Positions 9,624-17,763 of a DNA stretch of 64,000 nucleotides are shown piece after piece. Below the pieces are notes generated by a model that worked only from the letters and a program-made list of their open reading frames with translations, had not been told where the DNA came from and made no database searches. Positions within the stretch are counted from its first letter, which is position 1, and the number at the start of each line of letters is the position of its first letter. The translations under genes were made by a program, and so were the position numbers. Source of the stretch: Myxococcales bacterium (GTDB lineage Bacteria; Myxococcota_A; Polyangia; Polyangiales; GCA-016699535); contig JACKDX010000001.1 in assembly GCA_020633325.1 (NCBI GenBank), forward strand, positions 992,001-1,056,000. Direction: 5' to 3'.

Positions 9624-10070
9624 ATGGATCTCAAGGCCATTATGATGGGTGGCGTGCTGCCGTCGATTTTGCTGGGGACTAGCACCGTGCTCATGAAGTT
9701 CAGCTTCAAGAAAGGCATCAGCCTCTCGGCCTATATTACCGTGGTTGGCGGCACGGTGTTGCTCTATGGCCTGACAGCCATGTTGATAAACGGCAAGGGC
9801 GCGTTGAATGCGGTATCAACCACCTATGCAGTAGGCATGGGAGTCTTGTGGAGCAGCGCCATGCTGTGCATTTGCTACGGTTTTTCAGTCTTGCGTTTGC
9901 CGGTGGCACTCGTTGCTCCTCTCACCAATTCCAATGCCTTAGTGGCCGTGCTGTTGAGTGCCCTGCTCTTGTCGGAATGGAAGGATCTCAATTTTTACAA
10001 GGTCATCATGGGGACTGTGCTCATTGTTATGGGAGCGAGCATCGTGAGCACAGCGATAGCAAGTGAGTGA
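9624..10070 (+). CDS. Small EamA/DMT-type membrane transporter
   Basis: Integral membrane protein of 148 residues with about five hydrophobic helices, including VLPSILLGTSTVLMKFSFKK at the start and KVIMGTVLIVMGASIVSTAI at the end. The Gly-rich first helix, the mid-chain PLTNSNALVAVLLSALLLSE segment and the closing helix look like one EamA repeat, so it would act as a dimer as other half-size DMT proteins do. Starts at an ATG directly after a short divergent gap from the GFA gene. Substrate unknown. Confidence 0.75.
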   Translation: MDLKAIMMGGVLPSILLGTSTVLMKFSFKKGISLSAYITVVGGTVLLYGLTAMLINGKGALNAVSTTYAVGMGVLWSSAMLCICYGFSVLRLPVALVAPLTNSNALVAVLLSALLLSEWKDLNFYKVIMGTVLIVMGASIVSTAIASE

Positions 10071-10102
10071 GCTATGAGCTGCTCGATCAGATACTGGCTT
10101 TG

Positions 10103-10651
10103 TTACGTACGCTCATGTTGAGCGACCCAGGTGGCAAAGGCATGGATGAATTTGGTGAGGAATTCGCGCGTGCTGTCGTTGGTGATCGCGCCATGCTCAT
10201 CAAATAATTTTCCAGCGCCACCGATGTATGCTTCTGGTTGCTGCATCATGGGCACATCGAGCGGAACCATCATTTGGCGAAGATGGTGATTGGCGCCGAA
10301 GCCTCCAAGTAGCCCAGGGGAAACACTGATCACTGCGCCTGGCTTGCCTTTCCATACGCTGCTTCCTGGGGGCCGGGACCCGACATCGATGGCGTTCTTT
10401 AGAACGCCGGGAACCGAGCGGTTGTACTCAGGCGTGACGAAAAGCACGCCAGTGCTTTGTTTGATGCGTTCTCTGAACTCTACCCACGCTTTTGGAGGGG
10501 AATTGTCTTCCAGATCTTGGTTATACATCGGGAGCTGGCCGATTTCGACTATCTCAGGCGCGAGTTTTGGGGGTGCAAGACGGATGACGGCCTGAGCCAT
10601 CTTTCGGTTGAGTGATTCCTTTCGCGAGCTTCCTACGAGAACGGCGATCAT
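10103..10651 (-). CDS. NADPH-dependent FMN reductase family protein
   Basis: Flavodoxin-fold oxidoreductase of 182 residues. The FMN phosphate loop is GSSRKESLNRK at residues 7-17, and the second FMN-contact motif PEYNRSVPGVLKNAID lies near 80-95, followed by a Gly-rich loop (SPGLLGGFGA). This matches the NADPH:FMN reductase/azoreductase-like group. I start at ATG 10651 because it directly precedes the first beta strand; an in-frame TTG at 10687 would add twelve residues of no clear character. Cytoplasmic, single gene. Physiological acceptor (flavin, quinone, azo dye or chromate) cannot be decided. Confidence 0.9.
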   Translation of the reverse strand: MIAVLVGSSRKESLNRKMAQAVIRLAPPKLAPEIVEIGQLPMYNQDLEDNSPPKAWVEFRERIKQSTGVLFVTPEYNRSVPGVLKNAIDVGSRPPGSSVWKGKPGAVISVSPGLLGGFGANHHLRQMMVPLDVPMMQQPEAYIGGAGKLFDEHGAITNDSTREFLTKFIHAFATWVAQHERT

Positions 10652-10744
10652 GAGATGAGTAGTACCCAAGCTGTTAGTTTCATTCAAGCCCCGAAGAGTT
10701 CATTCGCGCCAGGCCGCGATGTAATTAGGAAAGGGCGGATTGTA

Positions 10745-11680
10745 TCAGGCCGTTACGGACGGACTCGAACCCGGCGTAAGTTTCATGTGTCGAATGTCGT
10801 GGGCCAGTTCAATGGAGGCTCGGACCGTCTCTACGCCAAAGCCGCCTCCTGAAAGTACGTCTTGGTAGACGGCGGTGTGCAAATCGGTGAATCCAGAGGA
10901 AAACTCAATGGGTTCGCCATCGATTGTGATTTGGCGAAAGGCAGAGGTTTTTGACGCTGCCTGCTGCGCGGGCAGGTCCTTGGCGTCGGTGGACAAAAAC
11001 CATGAAACATCCGCATGGGCGAGCTCGAGCGTGCCCGACATTTTTTGCGGTGATCTCAGTGTAACGGTGGCCTTTTCGGCGGCCCCGAAAAGCCACAAAA
11101 GCAGGTCAAAGAAATGAATGCCGATGTTCATGACCACCCCGCCTGACTGACGGTCATTACCCTTCCACGATACTTCGTACCAAGGCCCACGCGGTGTGAT
11201 GTACCTCAAGTCGACACTGGCGCGTTTGCGCGAGGTCTCGGACTCGAGCGTGTGCTTAAGCGCAATGAGAGACGGCAACAGGCGTAGCTGCAACACAGTG
11301 TAGATGCGCCTGCCAAACTCTTGTTCGAGCTGGGCTAGCGCATCGATATTCCAGGGAGAGAGCACCAGTGGCTTTTCGCATATCACGTCGGCATGGATGC
11401 GAAGCCCCAATCGGACATGGGCATCGTGCAAATAGTTGGGCGAGCAGACCGAGACGTAATTGACAGTGTCGGGCGACTTCTCGCGCCGGAGTTTTTCAAC
11501 GAAGCGATCAAATCGTTCGATTTCTGTGAAAAATCGGGTATGCGGGAAATACTGGTCCAACACGCCCACCGAATCGTTGGGATCGGCGGCAGCGATCAGC
11601 CGATTTCCGGTGTCGTGGATGGCCTTGAGATGACGCGGAGCGATGTAGCCCCCCGCGCCGATAAGTGCAAAATTTTTCAC
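10745..11680 (-). CDS. wlbA: Gfo/Idh/MocA oxidoreductase, WlbA/WbpB-like UDP-sugar dehydrogenase
   Basis: NAD-dependent dehydrogenase of 311 residues, very like WlbA/WbpB, which oxidises UDP-N-acetylglucosaminuronate at C3 on the way to 2,3-diamino sugars of O-antigens. Diagnostic stretches are KNFALIGAGGYIAPRHLKA at the start, SICSPNYLHD-like VCSPNYLHDAH, CEKPLVL and the catalytic-histidine helix GIHFFDLLLW. A GTG at 11680 is the start: it lies at residue 1 of the known family N-terminus and has GGAGG ten bases upstream; the 89 codons before it are not conserved-looking. No partner aminotransferase or acyltransferase of this pathway is in the window, so the product's fate is unclear. Confidence 0.9.
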   Translation of the reverse strand: MKNFALIGAGGYIAPRHLKAIHDTGNRLIAAADPNDSVGVLDQYFPHTRFFTEIERFDRFVEKLRREKSPDTVNYVSVCSPNYLHDAHVRLGLRIHADVICEKPLVLSPWNIDALAQLEQEFGRRIYTVLQLRLLPSLIALKHTLESETSRKRASVDLRYITPRGPWYEVSWKGNDRQSGGVVMNIGIHFFDLLLWLFGAAEKATVTLRSPQKMSGTLELAHADVSWFLSTDAKDLPAQQAASKTSAFRQITIDGEPIEFSSGFTDLHTAVYQDVLSGGGFGVETVRASIELAHDIRHMKLTPGSSPSVTA

Positions 11681-11690
11681 GCGTTGTATT

Positions 11691-11695
11691 CCTCC
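11691..11695 (-). promoter_or_regulatory. Ribosome-binding site deciding the wlbA start
   Basis: GGAGG on the minus strand, ten bases before the GTG at 11680. It fixes the start at this GTG rather than at the much longer frame reaching 11947. Confidence 0.75.
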
Positions 11696-11732
11696 GGCAA
11701 GCGGTATAGGTATATCGGCGGTGGCGATCAAC

Positions 11733-12056
11733 ATGAAAATCATGCCATGGGGCTGGTTTGTTCGGGGATGGATGCTGATCATGATGGGGTGCGGCGGGGG
11801 ATCTGAGGTGCCGAGCCCCCGCTCCGTCCCCCAGCAATCGGCAGCGTCAGTGGGCGCTGAGGAAGCAAAGCCCACAGACGTGACGGTGGCGCTTAGGGAA
11901 GATCCGCCCATTGCCGGGCCCGCATTGTCTCGCTGGCCAGGCCTCACGCCGCGCCCGTCAGTGCGTGGGACGCATGGAGTAGATCCAGAGGGCGCAACAA
12001 GTCCTCACAGCGAGCACAAGTCCCCGACCGCGGATGGTAAACATGCACCGCCTTGA
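11733..12056 (+). CDS. Small lipoprotein of the metal-handling operon
   Basis: Unrecognised 107-residue lipoprotein. The signal runs MKIMPWGWFVRGWMLIMMGC and is followed by GGGSE, a typical outer-membrane sorting context. The mature part is short, rich in Pro, Ser, Glu and His (HGVDPE, HSEHKS, DGKHAPP) and probably disordered; the histidines and methionines are compatible with weak metal binding, which is inference. Its stop codon lies inside the first codons of the outer-membrane factor gene (23-base overlap), which suggests translational coupling and is the main reason to accept it as real. Confidence 0.6.
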   Translation: MKIMPWGWFVRGWMLIMMGCGGGSEVPSPRSVPQQSAASVGAEEAKPTDVTVALREDPPIAGPALSRWPGLTPRPSVRGTHGVDPEGATSPHSEHKSPTADGKHAPP

Positions 12057-13473
12057 GCATCGGCTGAGAATGGCCGCTGCGCTGGGCGGGATGGTGATGA
12101 ACGCCGCTTGCGTGTCTTCCTCGATACGGTCGGATACGGACCGGGTTCGAGAGCTGAGTCGCATGGAACATCTGGCCGACGTTCCGGAGAGCGAGGTCGA
12201 CCCGGTTTCAAGCCCAGAGGTGGGTGCTATGCTAAGCAAACCACTCACCGCGAAGAGTGCCGTGAAGCTCGCGCTGCTCAATAACCGCGAGCTCCGCGCC
12301 AAGCTTCGGATGATGGGAGTTTCTCGCGGCCGGCTTAAACAAGCGGGCTTGCTTCCCAATCCAGAAGCAGAGATCGAGCTTCTGCCCGAGCAGGATAGCG
12401 ATATTGAGCTGCGTCTAGAATACGATATCACCGGTGCATTACTGGCCCCCATGCGTTCTAGGGCATTTGAGCCCGCGCTCGATGCCGCGCGCTATGAGAC
12501 AGCCATCGCAGTGGTCGAGCTCGGTTATATGGTGCGAGTGCAGTTCTATCGTGTACAGGCGCAAGAAGCGCGCCTGGCAATTGCGCAGCAGATGCTGGAC
12601 GCATATGCCGCTGGACGGGAGGCGGCCATTGCCTTGCGCAAGGCGGGGAATGTACGAGAGCTCGATCTCGCCCAGCACGAGGTCGCGTATGAAAAGGCGC
12701 GCATTCTTGTCGCCGAGCTAGAACTTGGGCGGATGAATGCACGAGAGGCTTTACACAGGCTGCTCGGCCTCTACGGCCCAGAGACTGCATGGTCTGTTCA
12801 AGGCTATCTTGATCCCGTCCCTGCTGGAACCGTCTCCGTCCCCGAGCACATTGAGACGCAAGCGCTCAAACATAGCTTGGAACTTACGCAGCGTCGGCAT
12901 GAGCTTGAAAGTTTAGCCCGGCGCGCGGGTGTGAAAGATACCGCTGGTTGGCTGCCCGATGTCGCTGTCGATGTCCATGCTCTAAAGAGCGACGCCGAGA
13001 GCACCCCAGTGCGCGAATCTTGGCGATTTGGGGCAGGAGTCAGGTTTTCGGTACCCATTTTCGATCGCAGCCAGGGCGAGGTGCTGGAACTGGAATCGAA
13101 ATTTTCGGCGCAACTTGAGCGTTATTATGGGTTGGCAGTTGATGTTCGCTCAATGGCGCGTCAAGCGAGGGCGGAGCTTGAGTCTGCACATGCGCGCGCG
13201 GCCCAGTATCTCCGCGTCATTGTGCCGGCGCAAAGACGGGTGACCGATCAAGTCATGTTGCAATACAACGCCATGCAGGTTGGAGTGTTTGATGTCCTCC
13301 GCGCGAGCCGGGAGCGTCTGCAGGTAGAACTTGACAGCGTAGATGCGCAACTCGCTTACTGGAAAGCGCACGCAGCGCTACGGGCACTGTTGGCCGGTGT
13401 TGCGGTCGCTCAGCCGTCTGAAGAGGTGGCCACCAGTGTGTCTTTTTCTGACGAACGGGTGGAGGAGCACTAG
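12034..13473 (+). CDS. TolC-family outer-membrane factor, CzcC/CusC-like
   Basis: Outer-membrane channel of the heavy-metal efflux type, 479 residues. It has a lipoprotein-like start (MRMAAALGGMVMNAAC) and the two-fold OEP repeat: a first block from the SAVKLALLNNRELRAKLR helix with QAGLLPNPEAEIE, and a second from about residue 280 with GWLPDVAVDVHAL and FSVPIFDRSQGEV. The ATG at 12034 overlaps the small lipoprotein; internal ATGs at 12043 and 12070 also precede the signal and cannot be excluded. The stop shares one base with the oxidase start, so both are co-translated. No RND pump or adaptor lies beside it. Confidence 0.9.
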   Translation: MVNMHRLEHRLRMAAALGGMVMNAACVSSSIRSDTDRVRELSRMEHLADVPESEVDPVSSPEVGAMLSKPLTAKSAVKLALLNNRELRAKLRMMGVSRGRLKQAGLLPNPEAEIELLPEQDSDIELRLEYDITGALLAPMRSRAFEPALDAARYETAIAVVELGYMVRVQFYRVQAQEARLAIAQQMLDAYAAGREAAIALRKAGNVRELDLAQHEVAYEKARILVAELELGRMNAREALHRLLGLYGPETAWSVQGYLDPVPAGTVSVPEHIETQALKHSLELTQRRHELESLARRAGVKDTAGWLPDVAVDVHALKSDAESTPVRESWRFGAGVRFSVPIFDRSQGEVLELESKFSAQLERYYGLAVDVRSMARQARAELESAHARAAQYLRVIVPAQRRVTDQVMLQYNAMQVGVFDVLRASRERLQVELDSVDAQLAYWKAHAALRALLAGVAVAQPSEEVATSVSFSDERVEEH

Positions 13474-14798
13474 TGGATCGGCGCCGGTTCATTAAGGCAG
13501 GCAGTATGCTCGCGGCCGGAGCCGTTCTTACCAAGAGCACTTTAGCGCGGGCGCAAGACGAAGCAGGTGGCCCTGAGCCGCTTGGCGACAGAGACGCGGC
13601 AGAGGGAGTTCCGTCGCGTGCACCGCGAATCACCAATGAGCAGCCGCACGTGCTCACGCCCAACGGGGCTACATTACCGCTGCGTACCGTGGGGAATGTA
13701 AGGGTTGGGCACTTGATTGCCTCATCGTTTGAGCATGAGTTTGCGCCAGGCCTGAAAGCACAATGTTGGGGCTATAATCATCGGACGCCAGGTCCCACGC
13801 TTGAAGCCGTTGAGGGCGAAAGACTCAGAATATACGTAACCAATCGCCTCTCGGAGCCGACTACGGTGCATTGGCACGGGGTAATTTTGCCGAATGGAAT
13901 GGATGGTGTTGCGGGCCTTACGCAGCGCGCTATTCCGCCGGGCGAGACATTTATGTACGAGTTTACCGCGCGGTATCCAGGTACATTTATGTATCATCCC
14001 CACTTCGATGAAATGACCCAAATCGCATTGGGGATGACCGGCATGATCGTGGTTCATCCAAGGCGTGCACGAGGACCGCGGGTGCAACGTGATTTCGTAT
14101 TGATGACGCATGAGTGGCGTCTCGATGTCGGAGCTCGCAGGCCCGATCCACTTGAGATGACGGATTTTAACGTGCTGACGTTTAATAGCCGGACGTTTCC
14201 CGGCACAGAACCATTGCTGATGGGGCGTGGCGAGCGCGTACGCATTCGGTTCGGAAATCTCAGTCCGATGAGCCATCATCCGATCCATCTTCATGGAATG
14301 TCATTTGCGACAACTGCGACTGATGGGGGTTACATCCCGCGTTCCGCTCAGGTGCCCAACACCACTGTGCTCGTGCCGGTGGGGAGCACCCGAGTGATTG
14401 AGTTTGTTCCAGAGCAAAGTGGCGACTGGGCAATGCACTGCCATATGACCCACCACGTCATGACACAAATGGGGCATGGCATCCCGAATATGATAGGAAC
14501 TCAAACATCCGATCTCGACACAAGAATGCGGCGCATCGAGCCACGTTACATGACCATGGCACAGGATGGCATGGGCAGCATGGGCGAGATGAAGATGCCG
14601 ATCCCCAAAAATAGCTTGCCGATGCGTGGGGGTCCTGGGCCATTTGGGAACATCGACATGGGCGGCATGTTTACGATACTCAAGGTACGGGACAGTCCCA
14701 TGAAGGGGACTGGACTATGGTATAGTCACCCTCAAGGTACGGTCGCTGGCCCAGCCGACGCCAGTCAGATGCGCGCCGACGGAATTGAGACCACGTGA
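13473..14798 (+). CDS. Tat-exported multicopper oxidase (probable cuprous oxidase)
   Basis: Periplasmic multicopper oxidase of 441 residues. The start MDRRRFIKAGS is a twin-arginine signal. Copper ligands are visible in order: HWHG (133-136), HPHFDE (175-180), HHPIHLHG (268-275) and HCHMTHHVMTQM (322-333), where Cys323, His328 and Met333 fit the type 1 site and the histidines the trinuclear centre. A Met-rich stretch follows (MGSMGEMKMP), common in copper-linked oxidases. The GTG start shares one base with the preceding stop. With the metal-type outer-membrane factor this suggests copper detoxification, by analogy with CueO/CopA-type enzymes; a different phenolic substrate is possible. Confidence 0.93.
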   Translation: MDRRRFIKAGSMLAAGAVLTKSTLARAQDEAGGPEPLGDRDAAEGVPSRAPRITNEQPHVLTPNGATLPLRTVGNVRVGHLIASSFEHEFAPGLKAQCWGYNHRTPGPTLEAVEGERLRIYVTNRLSEPTTVHWHGVILPNGMDGVAGLTQRAIPPGETFMYEFTARYPGTFMYHPHFDEMTQIALGMTGMIVVHPRRARGPRVQRDFVLMTHEWRLDVGARRPDPLEMTDFNVLTFNSRTFPGTEPLLMGRGERVRIRFGNLSPMSHHPIHLHGMSFATTATDGGYIPRSAQVPNTTVLVPVGSTRVIEFVPEQSGDWAMHCHMTHHVMTQMGHGIPNMIGTQTSDLDTRMRRIEPRYMTMAQDGMGSMGEMKMPIPKNSLPMRGGPGPFGNIDMGGMFTILKVRDSPMKGTGLWYSHPQGTVAGPADASQMRADGIETT

Positions 14799-14814
14799 TG
14801 GCGGCCTGTTGTCG

Positions 14815-15520
14815 TCACGCTGCAATGCCTAGGCTATAGGAGTGGCATTCAAAAGGGTTTGCGGAAGGGCGTCCCGAGACGGTGAGATTGATCACGCCAT
14901 CGTCGTTGGACGCTTTTTGACCGACACCCTGGAGCCGAATGCGCGGCTGAAGCTCTTCTGAGCAACACACGCCAGGGCCATTGATATGTACTTCGGAGCC
15001 CGGTTGGTCGCCCTGTGCGCGCACACAAGTTGGAGCCAGGGAGCCGCCTACATATTGTACGCACAACAAGAACGGCTGCGGGTAGGCCACCCCGTCGTGA
15101 TAGACGAGCTGCGGACTGACAGTCACTTCTGGATCAAGCGACGCCAATGGTTTGTCCTGGACTGCGATTTGATAGGCATGGATATCGGTCATGGCATGCA
15201 GGGTTCCATACGCATTGGGCCGTTGTACAGTGGCGGTCATGTCACTTATCGGTTCCAGAACTCTTCCTTGATGTTGCGATCCATTGGGTTGGTTCAGTAG
15301 CGTTACTGGCCGATCATCAGAAGGACAGGAATTGTAGCCGATAGTGGTACTCGACGTTGTCTCGCTGACCGGGGCCGGTTACGGGTGGTTTGAGCTTATA
15401 CGATGCAAACGTGTGGGCCGTGGTATGTTCGTGTCATCGGATAGCGCCGCGCCGGGTTGTAGGTGTTTGGGAAATTGCGCGCTTTTCCCAGTACGGCAGT
15501 GAAATCAACGGGTTCGGCAG
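14815..15520 (-). pseudogene. Probable frameshifted gene for a cysteine-containing protein
   Basis: The 3' part (14815-15378 minus) is a clean open frame with protein-like content (TVSPQLVYHDGVAYPQPFLL, CVRAQGDQPGSEVHINGPGV, CCSEELQP), but the first ATG comes only at 15240 and the reading clearly continues upstream without a start (TTIGYNSCPSDDRPVTLL). Further upstream the protein-like reading moves to a second frame (FASYKLKPPVTGPGQ) and then a third (FTAVLGKARNFPNTYNPARR). No one frame joins them. I read this as an unrecognised gene broken by at least two frameshifts, or sequence errors. A 141-residue product from ATG 15240 remains possible. No signal or membrane segment is seen in what remains. 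Confidence 0.45.
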
Positions 15521-15531
15521 GTGGTTAGTGA

Positions 15532-15553
15532 CCCCCGGGGGAACCCCCGGGGG
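15532..15553. repeat. Two tandem CCCCCGGGGG palindromes
   Basis: Two perfect 10-base palindromes, CCCCCGGGGG, at 15532-15541 and 15544-15553 separated by AA; a third half (CCCC at 15555-15558) follows. The unit AACCCCCGGGGG repeats with period 12. Each copy can pair with itself or the other. There is no T-run after it, so it is not a standard terminator. Its role, if any, is unknown. Confidence 0.7.
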
Positions 15554-15667
15554 ACCCCTAGGTATTCGAGCCGGCACGGATATTGCTTTGGATGTCAGAC
15601 TTCTGCCGATAGGTCACTGAAGCCATAAGGAATTCTATGGAAATTGGAGAACTTCGGATGTAACCGT

Positions 15668-15814
15668 TCAGCCCCTGGGGATGGAGTGAGAGAAAAAACC
15701 AACGAGCAGTAAGAGAAGGGCAGCTACTGTTTCGGGTGTGGGAGTGAAAGGTCGCTGTGTTTCTCCCGCTATTGTAAAGAGTGCGACGGCGAGAAAAACA
15801 TAGTGCCAAGACAT
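15668..15814 (-). CDS. Possible 48-residue membrane peptide
   Basis: Short frame starting MSWHYVFLAVALFTIAG, with a second hydrophobic segment (TVAALLLLLVGFF). Two membrane helices in 48 residues are suggestive, but there is no ribosome site and no neighbour that supports it. It could equally be chance. Confidence 0.22.
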   Translation of the reverse strand: MSWHYVFLAVALFTIAGETQRPFTPTPETVAALLLLLVGFFSHSIPRG

Positions 15815-15912
15815 GAAGCGCCGCCGCAGATAAAATAGCGATTGGACACCGGGGCATGGAAGAGTCGGAAAGGTGGGCTTGACACGCACCTGATAAATGC
15901 TAGCAACTGTCG

Positions 15913-17706
15913 GTGTATCAGCGCCAAACACGTCATGCGAGCCTCGCGGCTGTTGCGCTTTTTTGTGGGCTGACGGGTTGTCAGCCAAGTCGGGGCGCCA
16001 CCCCCGTTACCCAATCCGGCCAGTCTCAAAGTGAGCTTCCAAGCACCTCACCATTTGTCGCAACGGATGGTCATGTCTTTGAGGAGAGGGTATTCGAGCC
16101 CCGCAGGGGACGATTCGTGCTGACAAAAAGCGAAACAATCTGGTCGACGAAGTACTATGAGTTAACGGCCAATCATTTCGATGGAGAATGGGTGACGGGT
16201 ATCTCATCGTTTTATCCGCTCACTGTTGCTCGCTTGAGTCGCGCTTTGCCTTCAGATTCGATTCCACGCGCGATAGAGGCCTGGCCAATGCAAGCGCAGG
16301 GGGGCTGCCCTGCGCCCTATGTCGAAGGTCTTGCTGGCGGCGGGCATCCGACGGCTCCTACCAAATCGGTGCTTAATGGGATGAGGATGGATGGTGGGTA
16401 TCGCCTCATGTTCGACAATGGAGGAGTCCGCCTTGCGAGCGCCTACTGCTGGACGGATCCACCGTATGCATTGCAAAGTACCTTTGCGGATCTGTCAGCA
16501 GAGACACTAGGCCAATTGCATTTTGCCCATTGGGATAAAGAGCGACCTATTACTTACGGTGCGGAGCTTGAATCGGCTGATGCGAACGCGGCGGTGCAAT
16601 ATTATCGGCCTAACCATTACTTGGAAAGCGAATGGCGGGACATGGTTACCTCATCGAGGGACGACGCATTGAATGTCTGGAATCAAATGATGGTCACGCT
16701 CAACCAAGCAGAACAAAAGCAATACTTGCCCGTGGTCAAGCGTTACGATCTCCCGCCGTGGCTCCCCGGGGCGATCATGCACGAGATCTTTGATGTGTTT
16801 GAATTGCGGTCGCAACCGACTCCTTACCTCGGCGAACTCTATGAGCAGTTCATACTTCCCGGTGGAGAGGCCTTTTTAGATGCGAGCTGGCATCAGCGGG
16901 TGGGCTTGCCGTTTCCAAGCTCCGCTGAAGCTGCCCAAAGCGCGACGCAGACGGTCAATGAAATATGGTTTGAGAGTTCCGCGTCACTACTGGGATATGC
17001 TTGGGAAGCCAGCGCTGATGCAATTTTTTCCTCGTACGGAGGGGTCCCCCTTGAGGAGGATGTAGAACAGCTTAGGGTCATGCTGTTGGCAGGCAGTTCT
17101 TACGGGCCTCATCCGTTTTTCGATAATGTCGGAAAGCAAAGCGCCGAAGTCACTCTGCGCTTTGACCTTGCAGCCACTGCAGGCAGATTTTCCTTAGAGA
17201 TCCGATCACTCACCGATGCGCCGCAAGATCAGATCTGGCTGGCTGGAACCATCGCGGAGTACTTGGAGCAACCCACGCCCCTTGCATTCAGTGCGACAGC
17301 CCCCGCGATGACTTTGCCGGGGGCGCTTCCGTTCGTGACATCGGAAATGTCAGGGGACATAGACCAGATTACGGCTGCAGATGCTGTGCTAAAAGAGATA
17401 GCTGAGCGAACTTTTGGGCAGCCTTTACGGCCTCGGCCAGAAATTGTTGTTAGGCGCATCTTGATTCCGGAGTTGGCATGGGAAACGCATCCCAAACTGA
17501 TCCAATACGCATCAGAGATTCGTGAAGCACGTTCCGCTTATCACGCTATCCTGCTGGATGTGATAAGGCAGGCTACCGCCTCTGGGTTTGGCTCTGGCAC
17601 CGCCGTCGATGGCCAGCAAATTAACCTAGGCCAGCGTCTTATTGAGCAACTCAAAATAGCCCTTTACCAATGGGCACTGAAAATGAGACTTTCCGAGCGC
17701 ATTTGA
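15913..17706 (+). CDS. Large orphan lipoprotein, paralogue of the one at 6986-8833
   Basis: Unrecognised 597-residue lipoprotein starting at a GTG. The signal has a hydrophobic core (SLAAVALFCGL) and lipobox LTGC. The mature part is soluble and rich in aromatics. Residues 132-241 align by pattern with residues about 135-250 of the lipoprotein at 6986-8833: CP near the start, then NGM, GG-AS-C, QL-FAH, GAELE and LESEW. Past that, the two diverge, although both have a helical C-terminal third. Transcribed alone, with the FKBP gene converging on it. No motif suggests enzyme activity; a surface or periplasmic binding role is only a guess. Confidence 0.85.
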   Translation: MYQRQTRHASLAAVALFCGLTGCQPSRGATPVTQSGQSQSELPSTSPFVATDGHVFEERVFEPRRGRFVLTKSETIWSTKYYELTANHFDGEWVTGISSFYPLTVARLSRALPSDSIPRAIEAWPMQAQGGCPAPYVEGLAGGGHPTAPTKSVLNGMRMDGGYRLMFDNGGVRLASAYCWTDPPYALQSTFADLSAETLGQLHFAHWDKERPITYGAELESADANAAVQYYRPNHYLESEWRDMVTSSRDDALNVWNQMMVTLNQAEQKQYLPVVKRYDLPPWLPGAIMHEIFDVFELRSQPTPYLGELYEQFILPGGEAFLDASWHQRVGLPFPSSAEAAQSATQTVNEIWFESSASLLGYAWEASADAIFSSYGGVPLEEDVEQLRVMLLAGSSYGPHPFFDNVGKQSAEVTLRFDLAATAGRFSLEIRSLTDAPQDQIWLAGTIAEYLEQPTPLAFSATAPAMTLPGALPFVTSEMSGDIDQITAADAVLKEIAERTFGQPLRPRPEIVVRRILIPELAWETHPKLIQYASEIREARSAYHAILLDVIRQATASGFGSGTAVDGQQINLGQRLIEQLKIALYQWALKMRLSERI

Positions 17707-17763
17707 AAAGCATTGCACGCACTCGGTGATTGCTGAACACGTGCTTGTCTAGGCGGTGCGGCC

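Larger units (their letters stand above)
15521..15912. other. Gene-poor stretch
   Basis: Nearly 400 bases between the broken gene and the next lipoprotein. It contains the paired CCCCCGGGGG palindromes and one weak 48-codon minus-strand frame. I see no tRNA, terminator or convincing promoter. Confidence 0.5.

Noticed and set aside
10751..10775. Sequence resembling a tRNA T-arm (CGGACTCGAACCCGG reading on plus)
   Set aside because: It lies in the last codons of the wlbA-like gene, the stem does not close, and no anticodon or acceptor arm can be drawn around it.
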